A stretch of 64,000 nucleotides of DNA from Candidatus Thiovulum stygium (GTDB lineage Bacteria > Campylobacterota > Campylobacteria > Campylobacterales > Thiovulaceae). Location: contig CP091137.1 of NCBI GenBank assembly GCA_021582295.1, positions 274,970-338,969 on the forward strand, written 5' to 3'. Shown here in pieces: positions 34,903-44,025 of this stretch. The position numbers and the translations under genes are program-made. Position 1 is the stretch's first letter, and each line of letters starts with the position of its first letter. The notes beneath the pieces are model-generated. The model saw only the letters and a program-made list of their open reading frames with translations, was not told the DNA's origin and did not search any database.

Positions 34903-36015
34903 ATGTCTAAACGACAATTAGCAATGGTAATGGACCTCAATAAATGTATTGGGTGTCAAACTTGTACCGTAGCCTGTAAAACTCAATGGACCAATCGAAA
35001 TGGTCGTGAATATATGTATTGGAATAATGTTGAAACATATCCTGGCAAAGGTTATCCAAAAAATTGGATGGAACTTGGCGGTGGTTTTGATGCTTCAGGT
35101 GATATTAAAGCTGGAACTATTCCAAATTTAGAAGCTGATTATGGAGTTCCTTGGGACTATAATTATGAGTCTTTAGCTCTTGGTGAAACAATGCTTCCAA
35201 ATGTTGAACCAACTTGGGGTCCAAACTGGGATGAAGATGTTGGAACTGGATCTTTTCCAAATGATAACTATTTCTTCTATATTCCTAGAATTTGTAATCA
35301 TTGTACAAATCCAAGCTGTTTATCGGCTTGTCCAAGAGATGCCATTTTTAAACGAGATCAAGATGGTGTAGTCTTAGTTGATTTAGATCGATGTCAAGGT
35401 TATAGATTTTGTATCGCAGGTTGTCCTTACAAAAAAATATATTTCAATCCTAAAATTTCTAAATCTGAAAAATGTATTTTATGTTTCCCTCGAATTGAAA
35501 AAGGTCTTCCTCCAGCTTGTGCTCAACAATGTGTTGGACGAATTCGATTTGTTGGTTTCTTAGATGACGAAGATAGTCAAGTTCATAAACTTGTTAATAA
35601 ATATAAAGTTGCTCTTCCACTTCGAGCTGATTATGGCACTCAACCTAATGTTTATTATATTCCACCAACTGAAGCACCAGTTAAATTTGATGCTGAAGGT
35701 AAAATTATTGAAGGTTCAAATCGAATTCCAGCTGAAGAATTAGAAAAATTATTTGGTTCTGAAGTTCATACTGTTATTAAAACTATTAAAAGTGAAATTG
35801 CAAAACGAAAAGTTACTGGTAAAAGTGAAATTCTTGATTTATTAATTGCTTATCAACATTCTGAAATGTTCAGATTAGATAATAATTACTATAATAATAT
35901 TGCTAAATCTAAAGGTTTAAATGCTGTTGCACCAGTAGATCAACGATATTTAAAAGGTTTAAATACAAAAACAGTTTCTCATTTTTCTCTTAATGCAGGT
36001 GGAGGACATCATTAA
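34903..36015 (+). CDS. Four-cluster iron-sulfur beta subunit of the molybdoenzyme
   Basis: The 370-aa protein relays electrons between the alpha and heme subunits. Cysteine groups in order: CIGCQTCTVACK, CNHCTNPSCLSACP, CQGYRFCIAGCPY, CILCFPRIEKGLPPACAQQC. The third group has an aromatic residue in place of one Cys, as in NarH/DdhB/SerB, suggesting a 3Fe-4S cluster. No signal peptide is present; such subunits are exported with alpha. It is 13 nt after alpha and overlaps the gamma start by one base. Confidence 0.92.
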   Translation: MSKRQLAMVMDLNKCIGCQTCTVACKTQWTNRNGREYMYWNNVETYPGKGYPKNWMELGGGFDASGDIKAGTIPNLEADYGVPWDYNYESLALGETMLPNVEPTWGPNWDEDVGTGSFPNDNYFFYIPRICNHCTNPSCLSACPRDAIFKRDQDGVVLVDLDRCQGYRFCIAGCPYKKIYFNPKISKSEKCILCFPRIEKGLPPACAQQCVGRIRFVGFLDDEDSQVHKLVNKYKVALPLRADYGTQPNVYYIPPTEAPVKFDAEGKIIEGSNRIPAEELEKLFGSEVHTVIKTIKSEIAKRKVTGKSEILDLLIAYQHSEMFRLDNNYYNNIAKSKGLNAVAPVDQRYLKGLNTKTVSHFSLNAGGGHH

Positions 36016-37247
36016 TGAAAACAGAGTTTTTTAAAATTAAAACTGCTTTTAGTTTTGGATTTTTAGCTTTCACCTCATCAACTCTTTTTGCTGAAAATAT
36101 TATTGCAACCAAAGTTAATAGTTCTTTTGAAGGTATAGAAACTTCAAATATTATTAAAGACTTGAAATTTACTGAAATTTCAGTTTATCCACAAAAAACG
36201 ATTGTCTTAAATGATAAATCAGTGGCTGAAAAAAACAGTCAAAATATATCTAAAATTATAAAAGTTTCTGCTATTTATAATGATTCTGATATTGCTTTTG
36301 TTATTAAATGGCAAGATAGAACTTTATCAATTCAAGAGGGCTATAAAACTGATATTTATGGTGATGGTTTCGCTGTTCAATTTCCAAAAGATTATTCTGA
36401 TCCTAAAAAATTGCCTTATATCGGAATGGGTAGCGAAAATCGAGAAGTTTTAGTTCATTTACAAAAAGCTGTTCCAAATATCTATGAACCAAATGGTAAT
36501 GGTAATGTTGAACTTCAAATTAGTCGCAACAATACAAATTATTTTGATGAAGAATTAAAACAGTTTGATCAAAATGTTTCAAATTTAGCTCGAATTGATT
36601 ATCAAAAATCTTTTGTTTCAGCAGGTTTTAGAAGTCTCACTGAAATTAAAGATGATTCGGCAAAAGTTGATATGAATATGGTTTATAATCATAATTATGG
36701 TTGTTGGAAAGGAACTTTATCTCGAAAATTAAAAGATGAATATATTAATTTAAATTCTCCATCATTTCCAGTTGCTTTTGCAATTTGGGATGGTGATAAA
36801 AATAATCGTGGTGGCACAAAATTATTATCAAGTTGGCAAACTGTTACTCTTGATGGTAAAACTGGTGGTGAAGTTCTTGTTTCTGAAATTAATAATATTC
36901 AAACTGGCAATTTAGAGAATGGTAAAGCTCAATTTAAAGCAAACTGTATTGCTTGTCATATTGCTGGTGAAATGAAAAGTGCAATGTCTTTTATGGCTCC
37001 AGACTTGACAAATATTGGTGGTTATGCTAGTTCTGCTTATATTCGAGAGTCAATAATAGATCCTAATGCTGTTATTGTTCCAGGTTATAATAGAAATGCT
37101 CATAAAAATTTTGAGTGGTATCAAATTGTTGATGGCAAACGAATTTCGACAATGCCGTCATTCAGTTGGCTTGACGAAAATATAACTAACGATATTGTCT
37201 CTTATGTTCAAACTTTAAAAACTCAAATCAAAGAGGAGAAAAAATAG
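36015..37247 (+). CDS. Heme-b gamma subunit fused to a cytochrome c domain
   Basis: A signal peptide (FLAFTSSTLFAEN) is followed by an ethylbenzene-dehydrogenase-type heme-b domain (about residues 35-290; YNDSDIAFVIKWQDRTLSIQ, GDGFAVQFPKDY, FPVAFAIWDGDKNNRGG). Residues ~300-410 are a cytochrome c domain with the single heme motif CIACH and distal TMPSFSWLDENI. The fusion links the gamma subunit directly to periplasmic electron carriers; in most relatives these are separate proteins. The 1-nt overlap with beta fixes the start. Confidence 0.85.
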   Translation: MKTEFFKIKTAFSFGFLAFTSSTLFAENIIATKVNSSFEGIETSNIIKDLKFTEISVYPQKTIVLNDKSVAEKNSQNISKIIKVSAIYNDSDIAFVIKWQDRTLSIQEGYKTDIYGDGFAVQFPKDYSDPKKLPYIGMGSENREVLVHLQKAVPNIYEPNGNGNVELQISRNNTNYFDEELKQFDQNVSNLARIDYQKSFVSAGFRSLTEIKDDSAKVDMNMVYNHNYGCWKGTLSRKLKDEYINLNSPSFPVAFAIWDGDKNNRGGTKLLSSWQTVTLDGKTGGEVLVSEINNIQTGNLENGKAQFKANCIACHIAGEMKSAMSFMAPDLTNIGGYASSAYIRESIIDPNAVIVPGYNRNAHKNFEWYQIVDGKRISTMPSFSWLDENITNDIVSYVQTLKTQIKEEKK

Positions 37248-37745
37248 ATGATATCTAAACTTTTATATTTAGCTCCGTTATTATTATCGGCTGTTTTATT
37301 TGCAGAACCATCTCACGAAAGTGTAGCTCACACAGAAGTTATTTATATTCAAAAGCCAATTCAATTTTATGATACTGAAGATGAAAACAAAAGTAAAGAT
37401 CTATTTGAGAAAAAAGGCTTTTTAATTAGCGAAGATTGTGCAATTAAAGGCTCTTTTTCAAGTTGTAATTTAGAATCTTATGCTTGTGGTTTTGAAGGTT
37501 GTTGGCAAGAAAATGAACCAGGCATTAATAAACCTGTTCAATTAGTTTTATTTGTTCATGATGATGGTAAATATTATAAAATCGAATTAACTGATGAGGT
37601 CAAAAGATATTATCTTGACGAAGGTGTTAATCGAAATGAGATTACTATAATTGGCAAATATAATAAAGCTGAAGATTTCGTCAATGTTACTGAATTTAAA
37701 ACTCCTCCTCCTCCTTCTAAATCTTTCTTTAAAGGTTGTTTATAA
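37248..37745 (+). CDS. Exported Cys-containing protein at the end of the molybdoenzyme operon
   Basis: The 165-aa protein begins with a signal peptide (LLYLAPLLLSAVLFAEPSHE). Four cysteines lie in a short stretch (EDCAIKGSFSSCNLESYACG, FEGCW), which may bind a metal or form disulfides, followed by a beta-rich part (LVLFVHDDGKYYKIEL) and a Pro-rich end with a last Cys. I do not recognise the family. It immediately follows the gamma/cytochrome gene and is probably an accessory factor. A cytoplasmic TorD/NarJ-type chaperone, usual for this enzyme class, is absent. Confidence 0.72.
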   Translation: MISKLLYLAPLLLSAVLFAEPSHESVAHTEVIYIQKPIQFYDTEDENKSKDLFEKKGFLISEDCAIKGSFSSCNLESYACGFEGCWQENEPGINKPVQLVLFVHDDGKYYKIELTDEVKRYYLDEGVNRNEITIIGKYNKAEDFVNVTEFKTPPPPSKSFFKGCL

Positions 37746-37781
37746 TTTATATTTAAAAATATAATTATTTAAATAACTATT

Positions 37782-37803
37782 TTCCCGTTGAAATAAACGG
37801 GAA
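37782..37803. terminator. Hairpin after the molybdoenzyme operon
   Basis: TTCCCGTT-GAAATA-AACGGGAA is a perfect 8-bp stem 37 nt after the operon's last stop, without a T tract on the plus strand. Confidence 0.5.
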
Positions 37804-37916
37804 CTAAAATCAATATTTATCAAAACTTCATTTTAATTTTATATCTAATCTAAATTTCATATTTATATTTTGCTTTAGATAAAATACTATTATTTATATA
37901 AAAATAGGATATATAT

Positions 37917-38765
37917 ATGATTACTTTTAGTGAAATGTTACTGAAATTACAAGAATTTTGGAGTCATCAAGGTTGTTCAATTGTTCAGCCTTATGATATT
38001 AGTGCTGGAGCTGGAACTTTTCACCCAGCAACTTTTTTACGAAGTCTTGACTCAAAACCTTGGGCTACTGCTTATGTTGCCCCCTCTCGTCGTCCAACTG
38101 ATGGTCGTTACGGTGAAAATCCAAATCGTCTCGGCAGTTATTATCAGTTTCAAGTTTTAATAAAACCTTCGCCAGAAAATATACAAGAGTTATATTTAAA
38201 AAGTTTAGAATATCTCGGTCTTGATATTAAAAATAATGATATTCGTTTTGTTGAAGATAATTGGGAAAGTCCAACTCTTGGAGCTTGGGGACTTGGTTGG
38301 GAAGTTTGGCTTAATGGTATGGAAGTAACACAATTTACATATTTTCAGCAGGTTGGCGGTTTTGCTTGTAATCCTGTTTCTGTTGAAATAACTTATGGCA
38401 CTGAACGACTTGCAATGTATCTTCAAGCTGTTGATTCTGTTTTTGATATTTTATGGAATAAAAACGGTGTCAAATATAGAGATATACATTATCGCACAGA
38501 AGTAGAATTCAGTAAATATAATTTTGAAGTTGCAAATATAGATATGCTTTTTAGTCAATTTGAGCAAAAAAGATCTGAAATTATAAACTGTCTTGATAAA
38601 AATTTGCCACTTGTAGCTTATGATTATTGTCTTGAAGCTTCACATACTTTCAATATGCTTGATGCTCGAAAAGCTATTTCTGTTACTGAACGGGCAAATT
38701 ATATTTTAAAAATTCGTGAATTGACAAAAGCCGTTGCTTCAAAATATATAGAAATTTATGGTTAA
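37917..38765 (+). CDS. glyQ: Glycyl-tRNA synthetase alpha subunit
   Basis: GlyQ is the catalytic subunit of the bacterial two-subunit glycyl-tRNA synthetase. The 282-aa protein is almost invariant in form: [96 protein letters not shown]. The beta subunit glyS is not in the window. The 3' end overlaps the next gene by 8 nt. Confidence 0.97.
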   Translation: MITFSEMLLKLQEFWSHQGCSIVQPYDISAGAGTFHPATFLRSLDSKPWATAYVAPSRRPTDGRYGENPNRLGSYYQFQVLIKPSPENIQELYLKSLEYLGLDIKNNDIRFVEDNWESPTLGAWGLGWEVWLNGMEVTQFTYFQQVGGFACNPVSVEITYGTERLAMYLQAVDSVFDILWNKNGVKYRDIHYRTEVEFSKYNFEVANIDMLFSQFEQKRSEIINCLDKNLPLVAYDYCLEASHTFNMLDARKAISVTERANYILKIRELTKAVASKYIEIYG

Positions 38766-39324
38766 TCCATATATTTTATATATAAACGAACATTTTTTAC
38801 ACATATATTTTTTAGATGGCGAATATTATTTTGAAGAGAAAGAAATATTAAAAGTTTTTAATTTAAAAGTTGAAAATATAATTAATCTTAGAGAAAAATT
38901 AATTGAAAATCGCCATTTTAAAAATCTAAAAATAGCAAATCTCGATAATTCTAATTTTGATAATTTAGTTTTACTAAATAATAGTGGAATTATTAGAATT
39001 GCTGTTTTTCTTCAAAAAAATGAGATAGTTGAATTACTTGAAAAAATTGAAAGATCTGAAATTTTAAAAGATTTAAATCGTGAAAATAATGAAAAAAATC
39101 GTCTCGATGAGGTTTGGCTTGGAATCGAAACGATTTTAAAAAAACAGTTAAATAATATTTCAGAAAATGGTTCATTAACTGACTTAGAGAAACTGATTTT
39201 AATTATAGGTAAATTTGGACGAGAAAAAAATATGAGTAGTTATAAAAAAGAGTCTAATTTTAAACAAGTTGCTATTGATATATTTGAAGAAGCTTTTAAA
39301 ACAGTGTTGAATTCAACGAAATAA
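38758..39324 (+). CDS. Unknown protein coupled to glyQ, antirepressor-like N-terminus
   Basis: The 188-aa protein overlaps glyQ by 8 nt. Residues ~20-105 ([54 protein letters not shown]) follow the same plan as the head of the 12004 gene (ELIENKHF, WTKRGVVRLGFFIKSERAKK). This suggests a distant relative of the phage-type regulatory domain, now in a housekeeping operon. The C-terminus is helical ([16 protein letters not shown]). No confident family. Confidence 0.62.
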   Translation: MVNPYILYINEHFLHIYFLDGEYYFEEKEILKVFNLKVENIINLREKLIENRHFKNLKIANLDNSNFDNLVLLNNSGIIRIAVFLQKNEIVELLEKIERSEILKDLNRENNEKNRLDEVWLGIETILKKQLNNISENGSLTDLEKLILIIGKFGREKNMSSYKKESNFKQVAIDIFEEAFKTVLNSTK

Positions 39325-39333
39325 ATTGTAAGA

Positions 39334-39356
39334 TGGAACAGCTAACAACTGTTCCA
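39334..39356 (+). terminator. Intrinsic terminator after the glyQ operon
   Basis: TGGAACAG-CTAACAA-CTGTTCCA is an 8-bp stem followed by TTTT, 10 nt past the stop codon. A related hairpin with the same GGAACAG arm lies after pstB. Confidence 0.75.
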
Positions 39357-39429
39357 TTTTAATTTAAATCTTATCAAAAACTTATCAAAAACCTCATCGA
39401 ATTACCACTTTTAAACTTAAAAACTAGAT

Positions 39430-40072
39430 AAAAATATAGCTATTAAATTTTTATATTCAATTAAAATAACAGCTATATAAATTCAAATATACTCAAAGAG
39501 TCGCATGGTCGGGATTTTTTAGTTTAAAGGCTCTGAAAATATAAATTTAGCATTTCAACATTGAAACCAGATTATATAAACATACTTGATAGCAACCTCA
39601 TCAAATGCCATTTAAAAATCCAATTAATATATTTATTTAAGCAAACTCTTTAAAATATTGATTTTTTCGATGAGGTCAAATTCAAATATTTTGAAGATTT
39701 TTTTTGAAAAGCTCAACTCCCATGAGAGGCAGTTATTCTTTTTTTTGCTATAAACTCATTTATATTTAAGGTTACTAAAAAAGTGCTGTTTTTAGGCAAT
39801 TTTGACCAATTTTTGATCAACTAATTTTTTTATTTAAGCAAACTCTTTAAAATAGTGATTTTTTCGATGATGTCAAATTCAAATATTTTGAAGATTTTTT
39901 TTTGAAAAGCTCAACTCCCATGAGAGGCAGTTATTCTTTTTTTTTGCTATAAACTCATTTATATTTAAGCTATAAAATTGCTATTTTTTAATAGTTTTGC
40001 GGTGCAAACGAATTTTTTAAAAAAATTAATAAATATTTTGAATATTTCAAAGTTAGTTTTATTAATTAAAGC
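39430..40072. repeat. Right arm of the ~0.64-kb inverted repeat, with two 198-bp tandem units
   Basis: This is the reverse-orientation partner of 3318-3955. The string TCAACTCCCATGAGAGGCAG occurs at 39713 and 39911, again 198 bp apart. The order of shared blocks is mirrored, from the inner TCCCGAC side to the outer AAACTAACTTT side. The near-palindrome CTCCCATGAGAG is kept in all four units. No gene is seen in it. Confidence 0.8.
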
Positions 40073-40088
40073 TGAACCATATTTGTCT

Positions 40089-40156
40089 GAATTTGCATCG
40101 AATTTCAAAATGCTAATTTTCTTCAAATTAAGTGGAAACTTGAATCGATAATTTAA
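40089..40156 (+). pseudogene. Remnant of an antirepressor C-terminus
   Basis: The last ~22 codons of the common antirepressor domain can be read here, with a small shift, ending FLQIKWKLESII, next to FLQIKWNLKAIFE in the intact genes. No other part of the gene remains. It shows that an antirepressor cassette once lay beside the right repeat arm. Confidence 0.6.
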
Positions 40157-40206
40157 ATAGTTGTGATAAAATCACAAAACTAAAATTTTATAAAACGGAG
40201 TTTTCG

Positions 40207-40910
40207 TTGTTTAAAGATTATTACAAAATTCTTGAAGTTTCGCAAAATGCAACAGCTGACGAAATTAAAATAAGTTATCGAAATTTAGCTAAAAAATATC
40301 ATCCTGATTCTAATATTCCAAATTTTAATTTTAATGCAATTATGCAAGAAATTAATGAGGCTTATGAAGTTTTAAAAGATGACAATAAACGAAAAAACTA
40401 TAATTCTCAATATGCAAATGAATTGAATAAAAGTAGAGATTTGAATAATAGAGGTTGATAGCTCAACTTCTCAAAATAAAAATATCTCTCAAAATAGCGA
40501 TTTTATTATTTGGAATGGCAAAGATATAAAAGATTTTAGAGTTAAACCAAAGGGTTATATGAACTTATAAAGCATTTGTTAAAGCTGGTTTTATTGAAGA
40601 TGAGTTTGAAACTGTTGCTGAATCAGAAGAGCGACTTGCAAAGTCTGGAATGTTAAATGCATATTTTGGTGTTCAAAATATTAATATGAAATATACAGCT
40701 GATAAAACTGAGTTTGATGTTTCTATTAACGGCTTTGCTAATTTTAAAATTACAGTTCCGCGAAATATTGCTCGAGAGTTCAAAGAACAGGTGAAAAGTT
40801 TTGATTTTAATTTTGATCGCAATTTGCAACTTGATTCTATTTCAGTATTATTTAATAATCAACTATTTTATGGAAGAGATTTTAATAAAGATCTTTTAGT
40901 TGAAAATTGA
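40207..40910 (+). pseudogene. J-domain protein, N-terminal and middle part of a variable-domain gene (frameshifted)
   Basis: A TTG start with a GGAG ribosome site begins a J-domain (about residues 1-70): FKDYYKILEVSQNATADEIK, then the HPD tripeptide in KKYHPDSN, and INEAYEVLKDDNKRKNYNSQ. The frame stops at 40458. Shifted frames continue NSDFIIWNGKDIK (compare SGDFIVWSGEDIK in the 9350 gene), DEFETVAESEERLAKSGMLN and FKITVPRNIAREFKEQ. At least three frameshifts (near 40458, 40568, 40898) separate J-domain, linker and variable domain. A J-domain would recruit Hsp70 in the cytoplasm; no signal peptide is present, unlike the other two variable-domain genes. Confidence 0.7.
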
Positions 40911-41256
40911 AAAAGAAAAAGAAAGACTTGAAATTGCTTCTAAAACTATAACAATTGATAATCTAATGTTTCAAGATGCTGAATTGCCAAAAGCTATGAA
41001 TTGGAACGATGCCTGTAAATATTGCGAAAATCTTCGTCTTTTAGGTTTTTCTGATTGGAGACTCCCAACAATTGAAGAGTTGAAAATTGCTTACCAACAC
41101 AAATCAAAATTTAGAAATATGCAAGATAATTGGTATTGGTCATCAACTATAAGTAAAAATTATACTTCCTATTCATGGGGATTGTGTTTCGACGTTGGAG
41201 ATGGCGGCAGCGGCGACATTCAGTACAATAATTATTTGTTTCGTTGTGTGAGATAA
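40900..41256 (+). CDS. Lcl_C/DUF1566-type variable domain of the J-domain gene
   Basis: This frame reads KEKERLEIASKTITIDNLMF, QDAELPKAMNWNDACKYCEN, GFSDWRLPTIEELKIAYQHK and WYWSSTISKNYTSY, ending NYLFRCVR. It is the most regular of the three copies and served as reference for the frame of the 9350 gene. The 45-nt variable block is at 41170-41214. A 13-residue helix (KIEKEKERLEI) links it to the preceding part. Confidence 0.8.
   Translation: MKIEKEKERLEIASKTITIDNLMFQDAELPKAMNWNDACKYCENLRLLGFSDWRLPTIEELKIAYQHKSKFRNMQDNWYWSSTISKNYTSYSWGLCFDVGDGGSGDIQYNNYLFRCVR
41170..41214 (+). other. Putative DGR variable region, copy C
   Basis: The 45-nt counterpart of the blocks at 11184-11228 and 24564-24520. 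Codon 6 is TGT where the others have AAT, codon 8 GAC, codon 9 GTT and codon 14 AGC, all consistent with substitution of template adenines. Confidence 0.8.
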
Positions 41257-41355
41257 GTTTTTCTTATCTATTTAACTATTAACTTTTGGGCTTGTCCCAA
41301 AAGTTCTTATTTATTTTAGATACGAAGAACAGACTCAAAACAAACGAAACAAAAT
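41257..41355 (+). repeat. Conserved 3' flank of the variable-domain gene, copy C
   Basis: Nearly identical to 11271-11369. The hairpin AACTTTTGGG-CTTGT-CCCAAAAGTT is at 41281-41305, followed by a T-rich tract. It also serves as the spacer before miaA. Confidence 0.7.
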
Positions 41356-41413
41356 AATAAACCAAATTCTAAAAATAAACGATTTATAAATAAAAAGGAA
41401 TTAATATATAAAT

Positions 41414-42307
41414 TTGATAGAAAATTTAGAAAATATAAATGAGTTTGCAATTATTGGTGCAACAGCTTCAGGCAAAAGCAAACTCGCAATTGAACTCGCT
41501 AAAAAATTAAATGGTTATATTTTATCGCTCGATTCATTGGCAATTTATCGCGAAATCGATATCGCTTCTGCCAAACCAACTCACAATGAATTAAGTGAAA
41601 CTAAACATTTTGGAATCGATGTTTTAAATCCAAATGAGAAATTTGATGTTGTCGATTTTATAAATATATATAAAAATACAAAAAGTGAAGCTGAAAAAAA
41701 TAGTAAAAAATTAATAATTGTCGGTGGAACAAGTTTTTATTTAAAAAGTTTATTGATAGGTTTTTCGCCTCTTGATAAATTATCTGATGAAACTATTGCT
41801 AAACGAGAATATTTAATGCAAAATATCGAAACTGCTTATAATTTTCTGTTTGAACAAGATAAAGAATATGCAATTAAAATTGGAATAGGCGATCGATATC
41901 GAATCGAAAAAGCTCTTGATATTTTGATTTCTACTGGTATTTCACCGACTGAATGGTTTTCTCAAAATCCGCCTAAACCAATTATAAATAGAGATATAAA
42001 AATCTTTAATTTAATAGGAAATCGCGAAAACTTAAGAGAAAAAATTAGAAAACGAACTGCTGAAATGGTTAAAAATGGACTTATTGATGAGGTCGATAAT
42101 CTTCAAAAAAAATATAGTCGTGAAATTCAACCTGCAAAAGCAATTGGAATTAAAGAGACTCTTCAATTTTTAGATAGCGAAATTTCTAAAATCGAACTTG
42201 AAAATTTAATTGCGATTCATACTGGACAACTTGCAAAACGACAAGAAACTTTTAATAGAACTCAATTTATTAATTTTAATATTCATAATATATTAGATTA
42301 TTATTAA
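41414..42307 (+). CDS. miaA: tRNA dimethylallyltransferase
   Basis: MiaA transfers a dimethylallyl group to A37 of tRNAs that read UNN codons. The 297-aa protein has the P-loop FAIIGATASGKSKLAIELAK, the substrate motif LSLDSLAIYREIDIASAKPT, IIVGGTSFYLKSLL, and a C-terminal GIKETLQFLD and TGQLAKRQETFNRTQF. The start is a TTG at 41414 with AAAAAGGAA upstream. It is monocistronic as far as can be seen. Confidence 0.95.
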   Translation: MIENLENINEFAIIGATASGKSKLAIELAKKLNGYILSLDSLAIYREIDIASAKPTHNELSETKHFGIDVLNPNEKFDVVDFINIYKNTKSEAEKNSKKLIIVGGTSFYLKSLLIGFSPLDKLSDETIAKREYLMQNIETAYNFLFEQDKEYAIKIGIGDRYRIEKALDILISTGISPTEWFSQNPPKPIINRDIKIFNLIGNRENLREKIRKRTAEMVKNGLIDEVDNLQKKYSREIQPAKAIGIKETLQFLDSEISKIELENLIAIHTGQLAKRQETFNRTQFINFNIHNILDYY

Positions 42308-42631
42308 TCTCAAAATATCTCATCATTACTCTTTTTAATTAAAAAGTTAAGAGAAACTATAATTTCAATTATATAAAAACTATAAAAAACAGAATAGTGT
42401 AAAATTGTAAAATTTATGATAAAATATATATCGTTGATCATAGTAGCATTTATTAATACAACTAAACATATTGTTATTAAAATGTAATTTTGTTAGATGA
42501 TGATTTCGATCAATAAAATAATATTTAGCTTTAAGTTATGACAAACTCAACTTTTAATTATCTCAATTAAAAACCTTAAAAGAAAATGAGTGTTATAGCA
42601 AAAAGCTAAATCAAGGAGCTTTAGAAAAACT
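42308..42631. promoter_or_regulatory. Intergenic promoter region upstream of the phosphate genes
   Basis: No reading frame is supported here. A hairpin CTTTTTAATTAAAAAG near 42330 may end the miaA transcript. AT-rich direct repeats of the form TGTTATTAAAATGTAATTTTGTTA around 42470-42493 have 11-nt spacing and could be a phosphate-response operator, but the match to any known box is not convincing. The ribosome site AAGGAGCT at 42614 is strong. Confidence 0.35.
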
Positions 42632-44008
42632 ATGAAATTTAATAAACTAGTTTTAATTTCGACATTAGCAACTTCGACATTAGCAAATCTTTCTGCTGAT
42701 GAAATTACGACTCTCTATCGCGATTCAAAAACTGGAGCTATTTATGATAAAGATGGCAAAGGTCGAGATGAACTTACAGATATAAAAAATGCTCGAGAAA
42801 TCGAAAAAGAACTTGATGATTTAAATTCGAAACTTGCTGAACTAAACACAAAATATAAATTCTCAACTGTTGAAATCAAATCAAAAGCCGTTAAATTAGA
42901 TTTTAGTGGAACTCATTATCTTGGTTTTACATCAACAGATTATCGTGGAGATGAAACAAAAGAACGAAAAGACAAATTTGAAACTCGTCGAAACTATTTT
43001 CAAGCTAAAGCTCATTTTAAAGAATCTCCAGAATCTTATTTGAGAATAACTCTTGATACTTATGAAATTGATGATTTACAAAAATTTGATGTGAATACTT
43101 ATAAATTAGAAAACAATGGAACTACATTAACTCCTACTAAAACATCTTATAGCAATGAAGATAGTTATGGTCGTTGGAATGTTATGTTAAAGTATGCTTA
43201 TCTTTATTTAGATAATATTATTCCTAATACTGGAGTTGAAATTGGTCAAGTTCATCGACCTTGGATCGATTACGAAGAACATCATGCTTGGTGGCATCGT
43301 TCGATTCATAAAGTTTATGTTGAAGCTGATGAATCAGCACATTTAACCAATTCTGCTGATTTAGGAGTTAATTTTAAAACTGCGATTCCTGAATTTTCAA
43401 GTGAAATTGGCTTATTTAATGGTGAAGGTTATCATTCTCCAGAAAATGGTCGAGGTTTATCTCTTGAATGGCGATTAACTTATCATCCACTTGGAACAGG
43501 TAAAAAGAAAGTTTCTCCAAAAGAAGATACTTATGCTGACATCTCATTTTTTGGACAACAAAATAGCGATTTAAGTAAATCTTATGCAAAAGATGCTAAT
43601 AAAGTTGATCATGATTTTAATTGGTATGGTTTCCATGCTGTTTATAATATGCCTAGTTTTTTAATTTCTGCCCAATATGTATCAGCTGATAATGAAGATT
43701 ATAAATATCAAGGTAACGGTTTTTCTGCTAATGGTGAAGCAAGATTTGGAGACAAAAAAGAGTATTCTTTAATTGCTAGATATGATAAATGGGTTAGTGA
43801 TGAACTTTATAACTCAAAAACAAAAGAGGGCATCTTAACATCTTTAGATAAAGATGGCGATAAAAATAGTCTTTTAATAGGTGCTACTTATGATCTCAAC
43901 AAAAATGTTAAATTCATAGGCAATATGATAAAAGTTGATTATAAAACAGAGGGCAAAGAAACTCTTGATCACTCAAAATATATGCTAACCGCTGAAGTTA
44001 AATGGTAA
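42632..44008 (+). CDS. Phosphate-selective porin-like outer-membrane protein
   Basis: The 458-aa protein has a signal peptide (KFNKLVLISTLATSTLANLS), a short coiled coil (IEKELDDLNSKLAELNTKY) as found in OprO/OprP-like and other trimeric porins, and many amphipathic strands ending in an aromatic residue (MLTAEVKW), the C-terminal signal for outer-membrane insertion. Its position directly before pstS supports phosphate uptake. Motifs such as ETRRNYFQAKAHFKESP and YATGVEIGQVHRPW-type stretches fit the family only loosely. Confidence 0.75.
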   Translation: MKFNKLVLISTLATSTLANLSADEITTLYRDSKTGAIYDKDGKGRDELTDIKNAREIEKELDDLNSKLAELNTKYKFSTVEIKSKAVKLDFSGTHYLGFTSTDYRGDETKERKDKFETRRNYFQAKAHFKESPESYLRITLDTYEIDDLQKFDVNTYKLENNGTTLTPTKTSYSNEDSYGRWNVMLKYAYLYLDNIIPNTGVEIGQVHRPWIDYEEHHAWWHRSIHKVYVEADESAHLTNSADLGVNFKTAIPEFSSEIGLFNGEGYHSPENGRGLSLEWRLTYHPLGTGKKKVSPKEDTYADISFFGQQNSDLSKSYAKDANKVDHDFNWYGFHAVYNMPSFLISAQYVSADNEDYKYQGNGFSANGEARFGDKKEYSLIARYDKWVSDELYNSKTKEGILTSLDKDGDKNSLLIGATYDLNKNVKFIGNMIKVDYKTEGKETLDHSKYMLTAEVKW

Positions 44009-44025
44009 AATATAAGGATTTTAAT

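Noticed and set aside
40207-40458. Full DnaJ chaperone gene
   Set aside because: Only the J-domain is present; the Gly/Phe and zinc-finger parts are missing and the downstream sequence belongs to the variable-domain family.
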